Shown: piece after piece, positions 14,638-21,615 of the stretch
Numbering within the stretch: the first letter of the stretch is position 1
Layout of the letters: each line of letters begins with the position of its first letter
Assembly: GCA_016789785.1 (NCBI GenBank)
Contig: JAEUQE010000151.1
Location: forward strand, 1-21,689
Source of the DNA: Bryobacterales bacterium
GTDB lineage: Bacteria; Acidobacteriota; Terriglobia; Bryobacterales; Bryobacteraceae
Direction: 5' to 3'
Length of the DNA: 21,689 bases
Notes under the pieces: model-generated
Database searches by the model: none
Seen by the model: only the letters and a program-made list of their open reading frames with translations
What the model was told of the DNA's origin: nothing
Program-made: the position numbers and the translations under genes

Positions 14638-14713
14638 ACGTACCGGTCGCTGCCGGATCAACAAGTTAGGAGAAAAGGAGGCGCGAAGGGCGGCAAGTTG
14701 TTGACAGCAGTTT

Positions 14714-14740
14714 CAAAAAGGGACGATGTTTTGCCGATTT
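14714..14740 (+). promoter_or_regulatory. Candidate sigma-28 (FliA) promoter for the flgF operon
   Basis: CAAAAAGG, an 11-nt spacer and GCCGATTT match the flagellar sigma-28 consensus TAAAGTTT-N11-GCCGATAA, with the -10 box nearly perfect and the spacing exact. The site lies about 90 nt upstream of the flgF start on the same strand. The sigma-28 gene fliA is in this window, so the rightward rod/ring operon may be FliA-dependent, which would be unusual because these are normally early or middle genes. Confidence 0.55.
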
Positions 14741-14827
14741 GGCGTTCCCATATGGTACTCATCGGAACCATTCAGGGTAGATATGAGAGATTTGCGGTTC
14801 GGCAATGCGCTTGCAGGGGCAAGGGAT

Positions 14828-15565
14828 GTGGATGCGCTAACAACAGCAGTAGCGAGTGGGCTAAGGGCTCGAACCGAAACGCTGGAAATGCTGGCCAACA
14901 ATCTTGCAAATGCTGGCTCATCGGGTTTCAAGGCTGATCGCGAGTCCTACTCCACTTACTTCAGTTCCGAGTCCCTCAATGGTCCCGAAGGTAGTTACCC
15001 GACCTACTCTCCCGTGGTAGACCGACGCTGGACGGATTTCAGCCAAGGGCCGTCAGTTCCGACGGGAGGGGGTACCGACTTCGCGATCATTGGATCCGGC
15101 TTCTTTGTTGTCGACACACAAGATGGCCCCAGATGTACAAGGTCCGGCCATTTTCGCATCTCCCCATCCGGTGGATTGGAGGATATGTCTGGCCACCCGG
15201 TTCGAGGCAAGCACGGCAATTCCATCCGGCTGGACCCGGCGCAAGATTTCACGGTTGACGCGGATGGAGTATTCCGGCAAGGTGGCCAGGTGGCAGGGCA
15301 GATCGAAGTCATTGACTTCGCGGACCGATCTCGCCTCACGAAATCGGGAAGCACTTACTATCGCTATGAACAGCCGATGTCATTTGCAGTTGCATCCCCG
15401 CGCATTCAGCAAGGAAGCCTTGAAGGTGCCAATGTCCAACCTGCTGAGGCGGCTGTGCGGCTTGTCGGGGTAATGAGGCAGTTTGAGGCGCTCCAAAAGG
15501 CGTTGAGTCTGGCAGGTGAAATGAACCGCCGGTCTTTGGAAGACGTTGCTCGAGCAAAGGAATGA
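14828..15565 (+). CDS. flgF: Flagellar proximal rod protein FlgF
   Basis: 245 residues from GTG 14828. The rod/hook N-terminal motif TLEMLANNLANAGSSGFKAD is followed by TDFAIIGSGFFVVDTQDGPR and, near the C-terminus, QQGSLEGANVQPAEAAVRLV and a final helix with RQFEALQKAL. I chose GTG 14828 because the residues from it to the conserved A-S-G line up exactly with the start of FlgG (11 residues each) and AGGGG stands 8 nt upstream. An ATG at 14783 with AGGG is an alternative that would add 15 residues. FlgF forms part of the rod between basal body and hook. It is the first gene of the rightward operon; flgG follows after 12 nt. Confidence 0.9.
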   Translation: MDALTTAVASGLRARTETLEMLANNLANAGSSGFKADRESYSTYFSSESLNGPEGSYPTYSPVVDRRWTDFSQGPSVPTGGGTDFAIIGSGFFVVDTQDGPRCTRSGHFRISPSGGLEDMSGHPVRGKHGNSIRLDPAQDFTVDADGVFRQGGQVAGQIEVIDFADRSRLTKSGSTYYRYEQPMSFAVASPRIQQGSLEGANVQPAEAAVRLVGVMRQFEALQKALSLAGEMNRRSLEDVARAKE

Positions 15566-15577
15566 AAGGACCTTCTT

Positions 15578-16369
15578 ATGATACGGGCTCTATATAGCGC
15601 TGGCAGCGGGATGGTTGCGCAGCAATTGAATGTTGACACGATCGCGCACAACCTCGCCAACGCAAATACAGTAGGCTTCAAGATGCGACGGACGCAGTTC
15701 CAGGATCTGCTGTATCAGAGTATGGTGCAGCCAGGAGCCGCCGCAGGCAGCCAGACTATAGTGCCAGCGGGTCTGCAGGTCGGCTTGGGAGCACGTCCGG
15801 TCGCGAACGAAATCCTGTTCACGCAAGGCAATTTTGTCACAACGAATAATCCACTGGACATGGTAATTCAGGGACGCGGGTTCTTTCAGGTGAGGAGGCC
15901 AACTGGAGATCTGGCCTACACACGGAGTGGAGCCTTCCACCTTGATCGCGACGGCAACGTGGTGACGGCGGACGGGGATCCGATTGAGCCGCAAATCACG
16001 TTGCCCGCAGAGGCACAAGCGATCGCGATCGCGGCTGACGGCACCGTTAGCTTCAGTCTCCCGGGCCAAACCGCCGTGCAGCAGGCAGGACAAATCCAGG
16101 TGGCTAATTTCGCGAACCCGGCGGGACTCAACAGCCTCGGGAAGAACCTCTTTGCGCCGACTGACGCATCTGGAGAGCCCACGCTTGGGGTTCCTGGAGG
16201 GCAAGATGGGATTGGTTCCTTGCAGCAGGGGTTTCTTGAACAGTCGAACGTCAGTGTGGTTGAGGAGTTCATCAACCTGATTGTGAGCCAGCGGGCTTAC
16301 GAAGCGAACTCTAAGATCGTTCGGGCCTCTGATGAGATGTATCAGCAAGTTAATAACATGGCACGATGA
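15578..16369 (+). CDS. flgG: Flagellar distal rod protein FlgG
   Basis: 263 residues, typical length. It begins MIRALYSAGSGMVAQQLNVD and continues with NLANANTVGFKMRRTQFQDL. The FlgG-specific LQVGLGARPVANEILFTQGN comes next, then PLDMVIQGRGFFQV, and SNVSVVEEFINLIVSQRAYE near the C-terminus. FlgG builds the distal rod that passes through the P- and L-rings. AAGGA lies 8 nt upstream of the ATG. The end overlaps flgA by 4 nt (ATGA). Confidence 0.97.
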   Translation: MIRALYSAGSGMVAQQLNVDTIAHNLANANTVGFKMRRTQFQDLLYQSMVQPGAAAGSQTIVPAGLQVGLGARPVANEILFTQGNFVTTNNPLDMVIQGRGFFQVRRPTGDLAYTRSGAFHLDRDGNVVTADGDPIEPQITLPAEAQAIAIAADGTVSFSLPGQTAVQQAGQIQVANFANPAGLNSLGKNLFAPTDASGEPTLGVPGGQDGIGSLQQGFLEQSNVSVVEEFINLIVSQRAYEANSKIVRASDEMYQQVNNMAR

Positions 16370-17355
16370 TGCTAACAATCCCAGTTGCGATCTGGATTTT
16401 TTCCGCAGGCGTACCGCCGGCTCACCCGGACTGCGCAGTTGTGACCGGAGAATCCGTGCTGGCAAGCGACATAGCCTCAATCGTCCCGGGAGTGGCGGCG
16501 TTGGCACCGGAGACCATTCTGATGCCGGCACCAAAGCCGGGTGTGCGCAGGCACCTCCACGCAGGCCAACTCCGCCAAGCGTTGCGAGTGGCAGGGAGTA
16601 GCGGAGGTGTGCAGTCGGGGATCTGCCTGGAACGAGCCTCTCGCGTGCTCGAAAGAGAAGAGATCGTACAGAGCATCCATCGTGTGTTGAAGGTGCCCGC
16701 TGACTCAATCGAGGTATTCGACTTCAGCCGCTATCGGGTGCCTGTCGGGACGGTGGAGTTCCCTGCGGCGGCGATGCCTGTCGGAAGCCCGCTGTCTGGA
16801 AGGTTCACTTGGCGGGGGCGGGTACGGTATGGCAAGAATCGAACGGCCCCCGTTTGGGCAATCGTCCGAGTTTCGGCGACTCACCGGGGCGTAGTGTCAA
16901 GGTCGGTTCTGCTACCAGGCGTGGCCATAGGGGAGGACGATCTTGAGGTGAAAGACTTACCTGGATGGAGGGACGGGGATGCAGATGTTTCTCCGGTGTC
17001 CTTCGCGGGTCGAACTCCGAAGCGCCGAATCGAACCCGGCACGGAACTCCGCCCGGAATGGTTTGTGGCGCCGAAGGATGTCCGGCGCGGGGGCCGTGTT
17101 GAGGTGCAGGTGCAAAGCGGCTTGGTGGCATTGCGGTTGGAGGGCGTCGCCGAGGGCGAAGGCTCGGCCGGAGACTACATATGGGTGAGCCTGCGACGAG
17201 ATCACTGGCCGGCGCGAAGGCTCCGTGTGAGAGTTATGGGAGCGAAGAAAGTGGAAGTGGAGGCGACAAATGAAATTGATCCTGATAGTGTTCGCTTGGC
17301 CGATCGCGACGGTTCCCGTGTTCGGCGAGAGTCGCCGGGCGGAGCGCAACGTTGA
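16366..17355 (+). CDS. flgA: P-ring assembly chaperone FlgA
   Basis: 329 residues. A signal peptide (about 1-20) is followed by a divergent N-terminal region and a C-terminal SAF/ChapFlgA domain from about residue 180: VVSRSVLLPGVAIGEDDLEV, then a second repeat-like segment PKRRIEPGTELRPEWFVAPK, and RGGRVEVQVQSGLVALRLEG. FlgA acts in the periplasm to help FlgI form the P-ring. Identity rests on the SAF pattern and on the position between flgG and flgHI; the first 150 residues are not easily recognised. The last 28 residues, rich in Arg and Asp, are encoded in an 86-nt overlap with flgH and extend beyond the usual end of the domain. Confidence 0.85.
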   Translation: MMLTIPVAIWIFSAGVPPAHPDCAVVTGESVLASDIASIVPGVAALAPETILMPAPKPGVRRHLHAGQLRQALRVAGSSGGVQSGICLERASRVLEREEIVQSIHRVLKVPADSIEVFDFSRYRVPVGTVEFPAAAMPVGSPLSGRFTWRGRVRYGKNRTAPVWAIVRVSATHRGVVSRSVLLPGVAIGEDDLEVKDLPGWRDGDADVSPVSFAGRTPKRRIEPGTELRPEWFVAPKDVRRGGRVEVQVQSGLVALRLEGVAEGEGSAGDYIWVSLRRDHWPARRLRVRVMGAKKVEVEATNEIDPDSVRLADRDGSRVRRESPGGAQR

Positions 17356-17971
17356 GTCGACGATCGATCGTTTCGTGCGGGACGCAGGGGCGCGTGCAGA
17401 CTACGGCAGAGGGCCAGGAAGCTCTCCTGGTTCGCTTTACGGGGCGACAGGACGAATGGGTGACCTTTACCGTGATCAGCGTTCCTACCAGATGGACGAT
17501 ATCGTCACGGTGATTGTCAGCGACCGCGCGTCGGCTGTCACACGGGGAAGCACAAGCACCGCCCGCACATCGCGCGCGCGGAGTTCGGTCACGTCACTGG
17601 CGGGGCCGTTGGCGGCTGCCGGAAGGCTTGCCAATCTTTCCAGCCTTGGAGGAGAGAGCAAGCTGGACGGCAAGGGAGAAACGAGCCGGGAGTCAGAACT
17701 GAGTACCACGCTGAGCGCGAGGATTATTGCCGTGATGCCGAACGGAAATCTCGTGATCGAGGGAACGAAAGACATCGCGGTGAATTCAGAGCGCCAAGTA
17801 GTGGTTGTTCGAGGCGTTTGCCGGCCGCAGGACCTGTCGGTTTCAAACGGTGTGCGCACCGAGCAGCTTGCTTTTCTCGAGGTACGCGTGAATGGCAAGG
17901 GCGTCGTCGAGGACGCCGTCCGCCGTCCTTTTTTCCTGTACCGGTTATTGCTGGGATTGTTGCCGTTTTAG
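17270..17971 (+). CDS. flgH: Flagellar L-ring protein FlgH without lipobox
   Basis: 233 residues. The family signature is GSLYGATGRMGDLYRDQRSY followed by DDIVTVIVSDRASAVT. The middle is Ser/Thr-rich, and LSTTLSARIIAVMPNGNLVI plus GVCRPQDLSVSN follow. FlgH forms the outer-membrane L-ring. A GGAGG is 7 nt before the ATG, so the 86-nt overlap with flgA is genuine. The N-terminus MKLILIVFAWPIATVPVFGE looks like an ordinary signal peptide; there is no cysteine until residue 183 or so, so the acylated Cys of classical FlgH is missing. The C-terminus ends in an unusual hydrophobic FFLYRLLLGLLPF. flgI begins 3 nt after the stop. Confidence 0.93.
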   Translation: MKLILIVFAWPIATVPVFGESRRAERNVESTIDRFVRDAGARADYGRGPGSSPGSLYGATGRMGDLYRDQRSYQMDDIVTVIVSDRASAVTRGSTSTARTSRARSSVTSLAGPLAAAGRLANLSSLGGESKLDGKGETSRESELSTTLSARIIAVMPNGNLVIEGTKDIAVNSERQVVVVRGVCRPQDLSVSNGVRTEQLAFLEVRVNGKGVVEDAVRRPFFLYRLLLGLLPF

Positions 17972-17974
17972 ACT

Positions 17975-19069
17975 ATGGTTCTTGCGATTTTGTGCCTGCT
18001 AATGCAAATTGAGCAGCCCCCCCTTAGTGCCGCCCGATTGAAGGACCTTGGGGCTTGGGAGGGTATCCGCGATAATCAACTCGTGGGTTATGGACTGGTT
18101 GTCGGCCTCGCCGGGACTGGAGACAAGCGACAGACAGTATTCTCCGCCCAGTCGCTGGCCAACATGCTGGAGAGGATGGGTGTTCGAATCAACCCTGCGG
18201 CAATACAGGTGCGAAACACAGCATCCGTCATTGTTACCGCCACACTCCCGCCCTATGGTCAGCCAGGTTCCCGGCTTGATGTACACGTGGCCGCCATTGG
18301 AGACGCGTCAAACCTGCAGGGGGGCCTGCTGGTGATGACCCCGTTAAAAGCTGCTGACGGGCAGGTGTTCGCGGTAGCTCAGGGCGCGGTGGTAACGGGT
18401 GGATTCCGGGCCGGTAGCGGTGGAAATTCACAGTCAGTGAATCATCCCACTGCAGGCCGCATCCCGAACGGAGCGATTGTGGAACGGACGGCACCATCGC
18501 CGCAACCATCTGCCCGAATGCGATTTCAGGTCCGAAACCCAGACTTTACAACAGCCGCTCGAATAACAGATGCAATCAACCGCAGGTACGGTACCGGAGG
18601 GCCATCGGTAGCAAAGGCGGAGAGTTCTGCGGTGGTGGTCGTTGATACGCCCTCGCGATATTCACTTCGCGCAGTCGAGTTTCTGGCGGAGGTTGAGAAT
18701 TTGAGTGTCGACCCTGACAGGACTGCCCGTATCGTTGTGAACGAACGAACGGGAACGGTCGTGCTGGGAAAGGACGTAAGAATCGCGCCGATCTCAATTC
18801 TGCACGGAGCGTTGAGCGTCGAGATCCAAACCGAGTTTGACGTGTCTCAGCCATCGCCTCTGTCGCCTGGGAGCACGACCGTAGTACCGCAAGCCAGAGT
18901 AGCCGCCCGAGAAGAGAAGGCTAAGCAGATTCAACTGAAGCAGGGTGCAACCGTGGAAGATCTGGTAAAGGCTCTTACGGCAATAGGTTCGACGGCGCGA
19001 GACATCATCGCGATCTTGCAGAATCTCAAGTCCGCGGGAGCGATCGAAGCAGACCTGGAGGTGATCTAG
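17975..19069 (+). CDS. flgI: Flagellar P-ring protein FlgI
   Basis: 364 residues, the usual length. A short signal peptide precedes RLKDLGAWEGIRDNQLVGYG and LVVGLAGTGDKRQT, then MLERMGVRINPAAIQVRNTA and SRLDVHVAAIGDASNLQGGL. The C-terminal part has ARIVVNERTGTVVLGKDVRI and a final KQGATVEDLVKALTAIGSTA. FlgI forms the peptidoglycan-associated bushing around the rod. It starts 3 nt after flgH; its stop TAG shares one base with the flgJ GTG. Confidence 0.97.
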   Translation: MVLAILCLLMQIEQPPLSAARLKDLGAWEGIRDNQLVGYGLVVGLAGTGDKRQTVFSAQSLANMLERMGVRINPAAIQVRNTASVIVTATLPPYGQPGSRLDVHVAAIGDASNLQGGLLVMTPLKAADGQVFAVAQGAVVTGGFRAGSGGNSQSVNHPTAGRIPNGAIVERTAPSPQPSARMRFQVRNPDFTTAARITDAINRRYGTGGPSVAKAESSAVVVVDTPSRYSLRAVEFLAEVENLSVDPDRTARIVVNERTGTVVLGKDVRIAPISILHGALSVEIQTEFDVSQPSPLSPGSTTVVPQARVAAREEKAKQIQLKQGATVEDLVKALTAIGSTARDIIAILQNLKSAGAIEADLEVI

Positions 19070-19341
19070 TGAGTGTCACGTCGATATCGACAATCGGCTC
19101 CGAAGCGCGCGTCACCGAAAGGCCTCAGTCAGTCGAAGCAGCAGCGCAAGCCTTTGAGGCGATGTTTCTGGGGCAACTGCTTCGAATGGCGAGAGAAGCA
19201 GAGGAGCGAACACAACTGGGCGAGGGGGATGTTGGTGGTTCCACCATGATGGAGGTCGCCGAAGAGCATTTGGCGGCGGAGGTTGCAAGGAGCGGGGGCC
19301 TAGGGTTCGCCAAGACTGTCATCGAACAGATGCGGCGTTAG
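19069..19341 (+). CDS. flgJ: Rod-binding protein FlgJ, N-terminal domain only
   Basis: 90 residues matching the FlgJ rod-cap domain: VEAAAQAFEAMFLGQLLRMA (23-42) and VGGSTMMEVAEEHLAAEVAR, followed by GGLGFAKTVIEQMRR. The muramidase domain of enterobacterial FlgJ is absent, as in many phyla, so a separate cell-wall hydrolase must clear the way for the rod. The start is GTG 19069, overlapping the flgI stop by one base, with a strong GGAGGT 6 nt upstream. It is the last gene of the rightward operon. Confidence 0.9.
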   Translation: MSVTSISTIGSEARVTERPQSVEAAAQAFEAMFLGQLLRMAREAEERTQLGEGDVGGSTMMEVAEEHLAAEVARSGGLGFAKTVIEQMRR

Positions 19342-19371
19342 TCCGCGACTGCATCTGCGTCCGGAGGGAGG

Positions 19372-19461
19372 CTTTCGGAGCATCGGTGAACTGACCTTGG
19401 CCCACCAAACGTACCGCTTCGGGTTCTCGTTCCGCGCAGCCAGATAGCTTTCGATCCAGTG
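19372..19461 (-). pseudogene. IS630-type transposase C-terminal scrap
   Basis: On the minus strand the stretch HWIESYLAARNENPKRYVWW plus a few residues resembles the C-terminal end of IS630-family transposases, where a helix is followed by N-x-N-P-K-x-F/Y-x-W. The surrounding frame (stop near 19300, start near 19563) has no other recognisable part. It is taken as a leftover of an older insertion behind flgJ. The similarity is short, so confidence is moderate. Confidence 0.5.
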
Positions 19462-19502
19462 GCAGGTAATTCGCTTACAGGACAGTAACGCTACGCTTAT
19501 CT

Positions 19503-19517
19503 CCCGGCAAAGCCGGG
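19503..19517. repeat. Short GC-rich hairpin downstream of flgJ
   Basis: CCCGGC and GCCGGG form a perfect 6-bp stem with an AAA loop. No T-run follows on either strand, so it is not a textbook terminator, but it is the only obvious hairpin in the 255 nt between flgJ and the IS3 element and could stop or protect the flgF-J transcript. Confidence 0.3.
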
Positions 19518-19649
19518 GGCCTGGAGTTTCTACATTTATTTCAAGCGGCGGCTGCTTGGACAAGAGCGGAGTCGGTCCCTCCGTGCCAATATAGCTGAGA
19601 CACTTTTCCTGGTCTTAATTACTGAGCAGGGCGAGAATGGAAGCTTACC

Positions 19650-20186
19650 GTGAGTAACCTTGGTTTAAAGAAGAACGGCGCTGCTCCAGCCCCCACATGT
19701 TTGTCTGACGCGGAGCGCAAGGAGGCCGAGCGTAGCGAGGCCGACTGGAGCGCAGAGGCAGACAAAAATGTCGCGAGCCCTGCCCCGGCCAAGCCAGCAC
19801 CGAATCCTGAAGTGGTCGCCGACGCCAAGCGCCGCACATTCACCCTGGAATACAAGATGCCCATCCTAGCCGAGGCCGATGCCGCCAGGGACCAACCCGG
19901 CGCGGTGGGTGCGCTGCTCCGGCGCGAAGGCTTGTACTCCTCCCACCTCACCACTTGGCGCAAAGAGCGGGAAGCCGGGGTCCGGCGCGCACTGGAGCCC
20001 AAGACGCGTGGCCCGAAGACCAAGCTCGATCCGCACCAAGAAGAACTCCGCAAACTGCGCCGGGACAATGAACGGCTCACCGAAGCCTTGCGCAAAGCCG
20101 AGTTGATCATCGAGGTTCAAAAAAAAGTGGGCACGCTGTTGGGGTGGGCGCTGCCGGAGACCGGTGGGGACAAGGAGAAGCCCTGA
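19650..20186 (+). CDS. IS3-family transposase OrfA
   Basis: 178 residues, frame intact. The helix-turn-helix region is KRRTFTLEYKMPILAEADAA followed by LLRREGLYSSHLTTWRKERE (about 60-110). It is followed by the leucine-heptad coiled coil EELRKLRRDNERLTEALRKA (about 131-150) that dimerises OrfA. The first 55 residues are a low-complexity Ala/Glu/Lys/Pro lead whose DNA contains imperfect GAGC/GGAGG repeats; the true start could be later. The stop TGA shares its last base with the ATG of orfB (TGATG), so translation is coupled. OrfA alone cannot transpose the element since orfB is broken. Confidence 0.85.
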   Translation: MSNLGLKKNGAAPAPTCLSDAERKEAERSEADWSAEADKNVASPAPAKPAPNPEVVADAKRRTFTLEYKMPILAEADAARDQPGAVGALLRREGLYSSHLTTWRKEREAGVRRALEPKTRGPKTKLDPHQEELRKLRRDNERLTEALRKAELIIEVQKKVGTLLGWALPETGGDKEKP

Positions 20187-20946
20187 TGGACACCACCGTC
20201 GCGTTGGCCGCCTCGACCGGCTTCCCCGCCGCTTGTGCCAGCCTGGGTGTGAGCCGAGCCACCTTGTATCGCCGCCGCCCGCTGGTTGGCCCCAGCCCGG
20301 CGCCCTCTCCGCCGCCTTCCACTCTGCGGCAGTCCATTCCTCCGCAGCGAGCGCTCACCCCTCCGGAGCGCGAACGTGTGCTGTCCGTCCTCCACCAGGA
20401 GCGATTCGAGGATTGCGCACCCGCGACAGTTCACGCCACCCTGCTCGATGAAGGGCAATACCTGTGTTCGGTGCGCACCATGTACGGGCTTTTGCAGGAG
20501 CACGGTGAAACGCGGGAGCGCCGTGATCAACTCGTCCATCCGCCCTATCAAAAGCCGGAGTTGCTGGCCACCGCTCCCAATCAACTTTGGAGCTGGGATA
20601 TCACCAGGCTGCGCGGGCCCGTCAAGTGGACCTACTTTTACCTCTACGTCATCCTCGGCGTCTTCAGTCGCTAGTAACGGGCTGGATGGTGGCCGAGCGG
20701 GAGAGCGCCGAGTTGGCCAAGCGCTTCCTGGAAGATACCGTCCGCAAGTACGATATCCCGCCAGGTCAACTCAACATCCATGCCGACCGAGGCCGTGTCA
20801 TGCGTGCCAAGCCTGTGGCTTTCCTGTTGGCTGACCTCGGCGTCACCAAATCACATAGCCGTCCCTATGTTTCCGACGACAATCCGTTCTCGGAAAGCCA
20901 GTTCCGGACGTTGAAATACCGGCCGGACTTCCCGGACCGCTTCGGG
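20186..20946 (+). pseudogene. IS3-family transposase OrfB, frameshifted and 3'-truncated
   Basis: The frame opens at ATG 20186 (MDTTVALAASTGFPAACASL) and runs to a TAG near 20673, right after LYVILGVFSR. The protein continues in another frame as VTGWMVAERESAELAKRFLE. Loss of one base (the C of a Tyr TAC codon in S-R-Y-V) explains it. The DDE residues remain recognisable: D in LWSWDITRLRG, D in NIHADRG and E in FSESQFRTLK. The end is missing: after FPDRFG the normal 50 or so residues are replaced by IS21-like sequence. The transposase is therefore inactive in this copy. Confidence 0.85.
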
Positions 20947-20948
20947 TG

Positions 20949-21317
20949 TTAGCGATCGCCGCGAAACGTAGATTTCTGGACGCCCGCCGGGGGATACGGA
21001 GAGAGCGATCGGAGCTTCCGGCGTAGATATTGGAGATAGGATTCCGAGACCGGTTGCTGTGACAGCTCGTCGATGACTGGCTGAAAGTAGGCGAGCGATC
21101 GAATACGGGCCAGCGGAGGCAATGACGAAGGGCGCATGAGTCTTCGCAAGGAACCAAGCAAAAGCGCGGCTTCAATGACCTGCAGGGAGATCTGCTCCTG
21201 ACGGAGGGTCCGTGCCAATGTTTGATCGGCGGAGTTGAAGCGCAGCGGCGTATCCGGCAGGTCGAGATAGAGTTCCAGCACGGCTGCCACAAAGGCAACA
21301 TCGGCGACCGGAGTCAT
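20949..21317 (-). CDS. Third gene of IS21-like element 2, intact
   Basis: 122 residues, starting [20 protein letters not shown]. It is helical, with an [20 protein letters not shown] helix and the conserved [20 protein letters not shown] near residue 80-100. The ATG overlaps the istB stop by 4 nt, so the two were co-translated. The frame ends only 2 nt from the element's terminus. It is homologous to the frameshifted gene at 1045-1375. Function is unknown: no catalytic motif is seen, and size and helix content would allow a small DNA-binding or target-adaptor protein. Confidence 0.7.
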   Translation of the reverse strand: MTPVADVAFVAAVLELYLDLPDTPLRFNSADQTLARTLRQEQISLQVIEAALLLGSLRRLMRPSSLPPLARIRSLAYFQPVIDELSQQPVSESYLQYLRRKLRSLSPYPPAGVQKSTFRGDR

Positions 21318-21589
21318 GACTTGGAGTGCCTCCGCTGACGTGCGTTGTTTTCGATTTCCGCTTCGCGATAGCGATAACTATCGCCTTCCACCACGGTGGC
21401 GTCGGCGTGGTGCAACAGGCGATCCAGCAACGTCGCGATGCAGGTGGCGTTGGGAAACACTTCGTTCCATTGCTGAAACGGCCGGTTGGTGGTGACAATC
21501 AGCGATTTCCGCTCGTAGCGGCGGTTGACGACTTCGTAAAGTAAGTCCGCAGCCTTGTCATCGCAGGAAAGATACCCGACCTCGTCACA
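21314..21589 (-). pseudogene. istB-like helper ATPase, C-terminal fragment (IS21-like element 2)
   Basis: The minus strand reads [20 protein letters not shown], then [19 protein letters not shown] and [20 protein letters not shown] to a stop at 21314. This is the C-terminal part of a standard IS21 IstB: Walker-B-like DEVGYL, sensor T-T-N and the G-D/E-S-Y-R end. The Walker A half is missing; the frame is cut at the Cys codon before DEVGYL by the element end and its palindrome. An ATG inside the palindrome could allow a 97-residue product, but it would lack the nucleotide-binding loop. Confidence 0.87.
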
Positions 21590-21615
21590 AAATGTTGAGC
21601 TCAACATTTTGTGAC
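21584..21615. repeat. Perfect 32-bp palindrome at the element/istB junction (right)
   Basis: The same 20-bp core as at 783-802 (here 21590-21609) is flanked by GTCACA (21584-21589, complement of the Cys-Asp codons of istB) and TGTGAC (21610-21615, element side). The palindrome is perfect even though its outer arms differ from those of the left copy in three bases on each side. Confidence 0.85.

Larger units (their letters stand above)
19596..20946 (+). mobile_element. IS3-family element, 3' end lost
   Basis: An orfA/orfB pair of the IS3 family occupies 19650-20946. A TGAGACACTT at 19596 is a candidate left terminus because IS3 elements begin with TG. No right terminus is present: the orfB reading frame stops abruptly at 20946/20947, where sequence of an IS21-like element begins with TGTTAG. 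The simplest reading is insertion of the IS21-like element into orfB, or a deletion that joined them. Confidence 0.7.
20947..21589 (-). mobile_element. IS21-like element 2, 3' portion
   Basis: From the TG at 20947 to the palindrome at 21584 the minus strand carries the end of istB and a complete third gene. The outermost bases TGTTAGCGATCGCCGCGAAA look like an IS21-type terminus (TG end, with an inner GAAACGTAGATTTC partial palindrome). The other end, the transposase istA and the Walker A half of istB are not in the window because the recombinase element interrupts istB. The element shares gene order, but not close sequence, with IS21-like element 1 at the left. Confidence 0.65.

Noticed and set aside
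14726..14827. Longer flgF starting at ATG 14726
   Set aside because: It would overlap the sigma-28-like promoter and add 34 residues that do not fit the rod-protein N-terminus; GTG 14828 aligns exactly with the FlgG start.
21584..21615. Palindrome as a transcription terminator of istB
   Set aside because: There is no T-run after the stem, it lies at a gene break rather than after a stop codon, and its position at the element junction explains it better.
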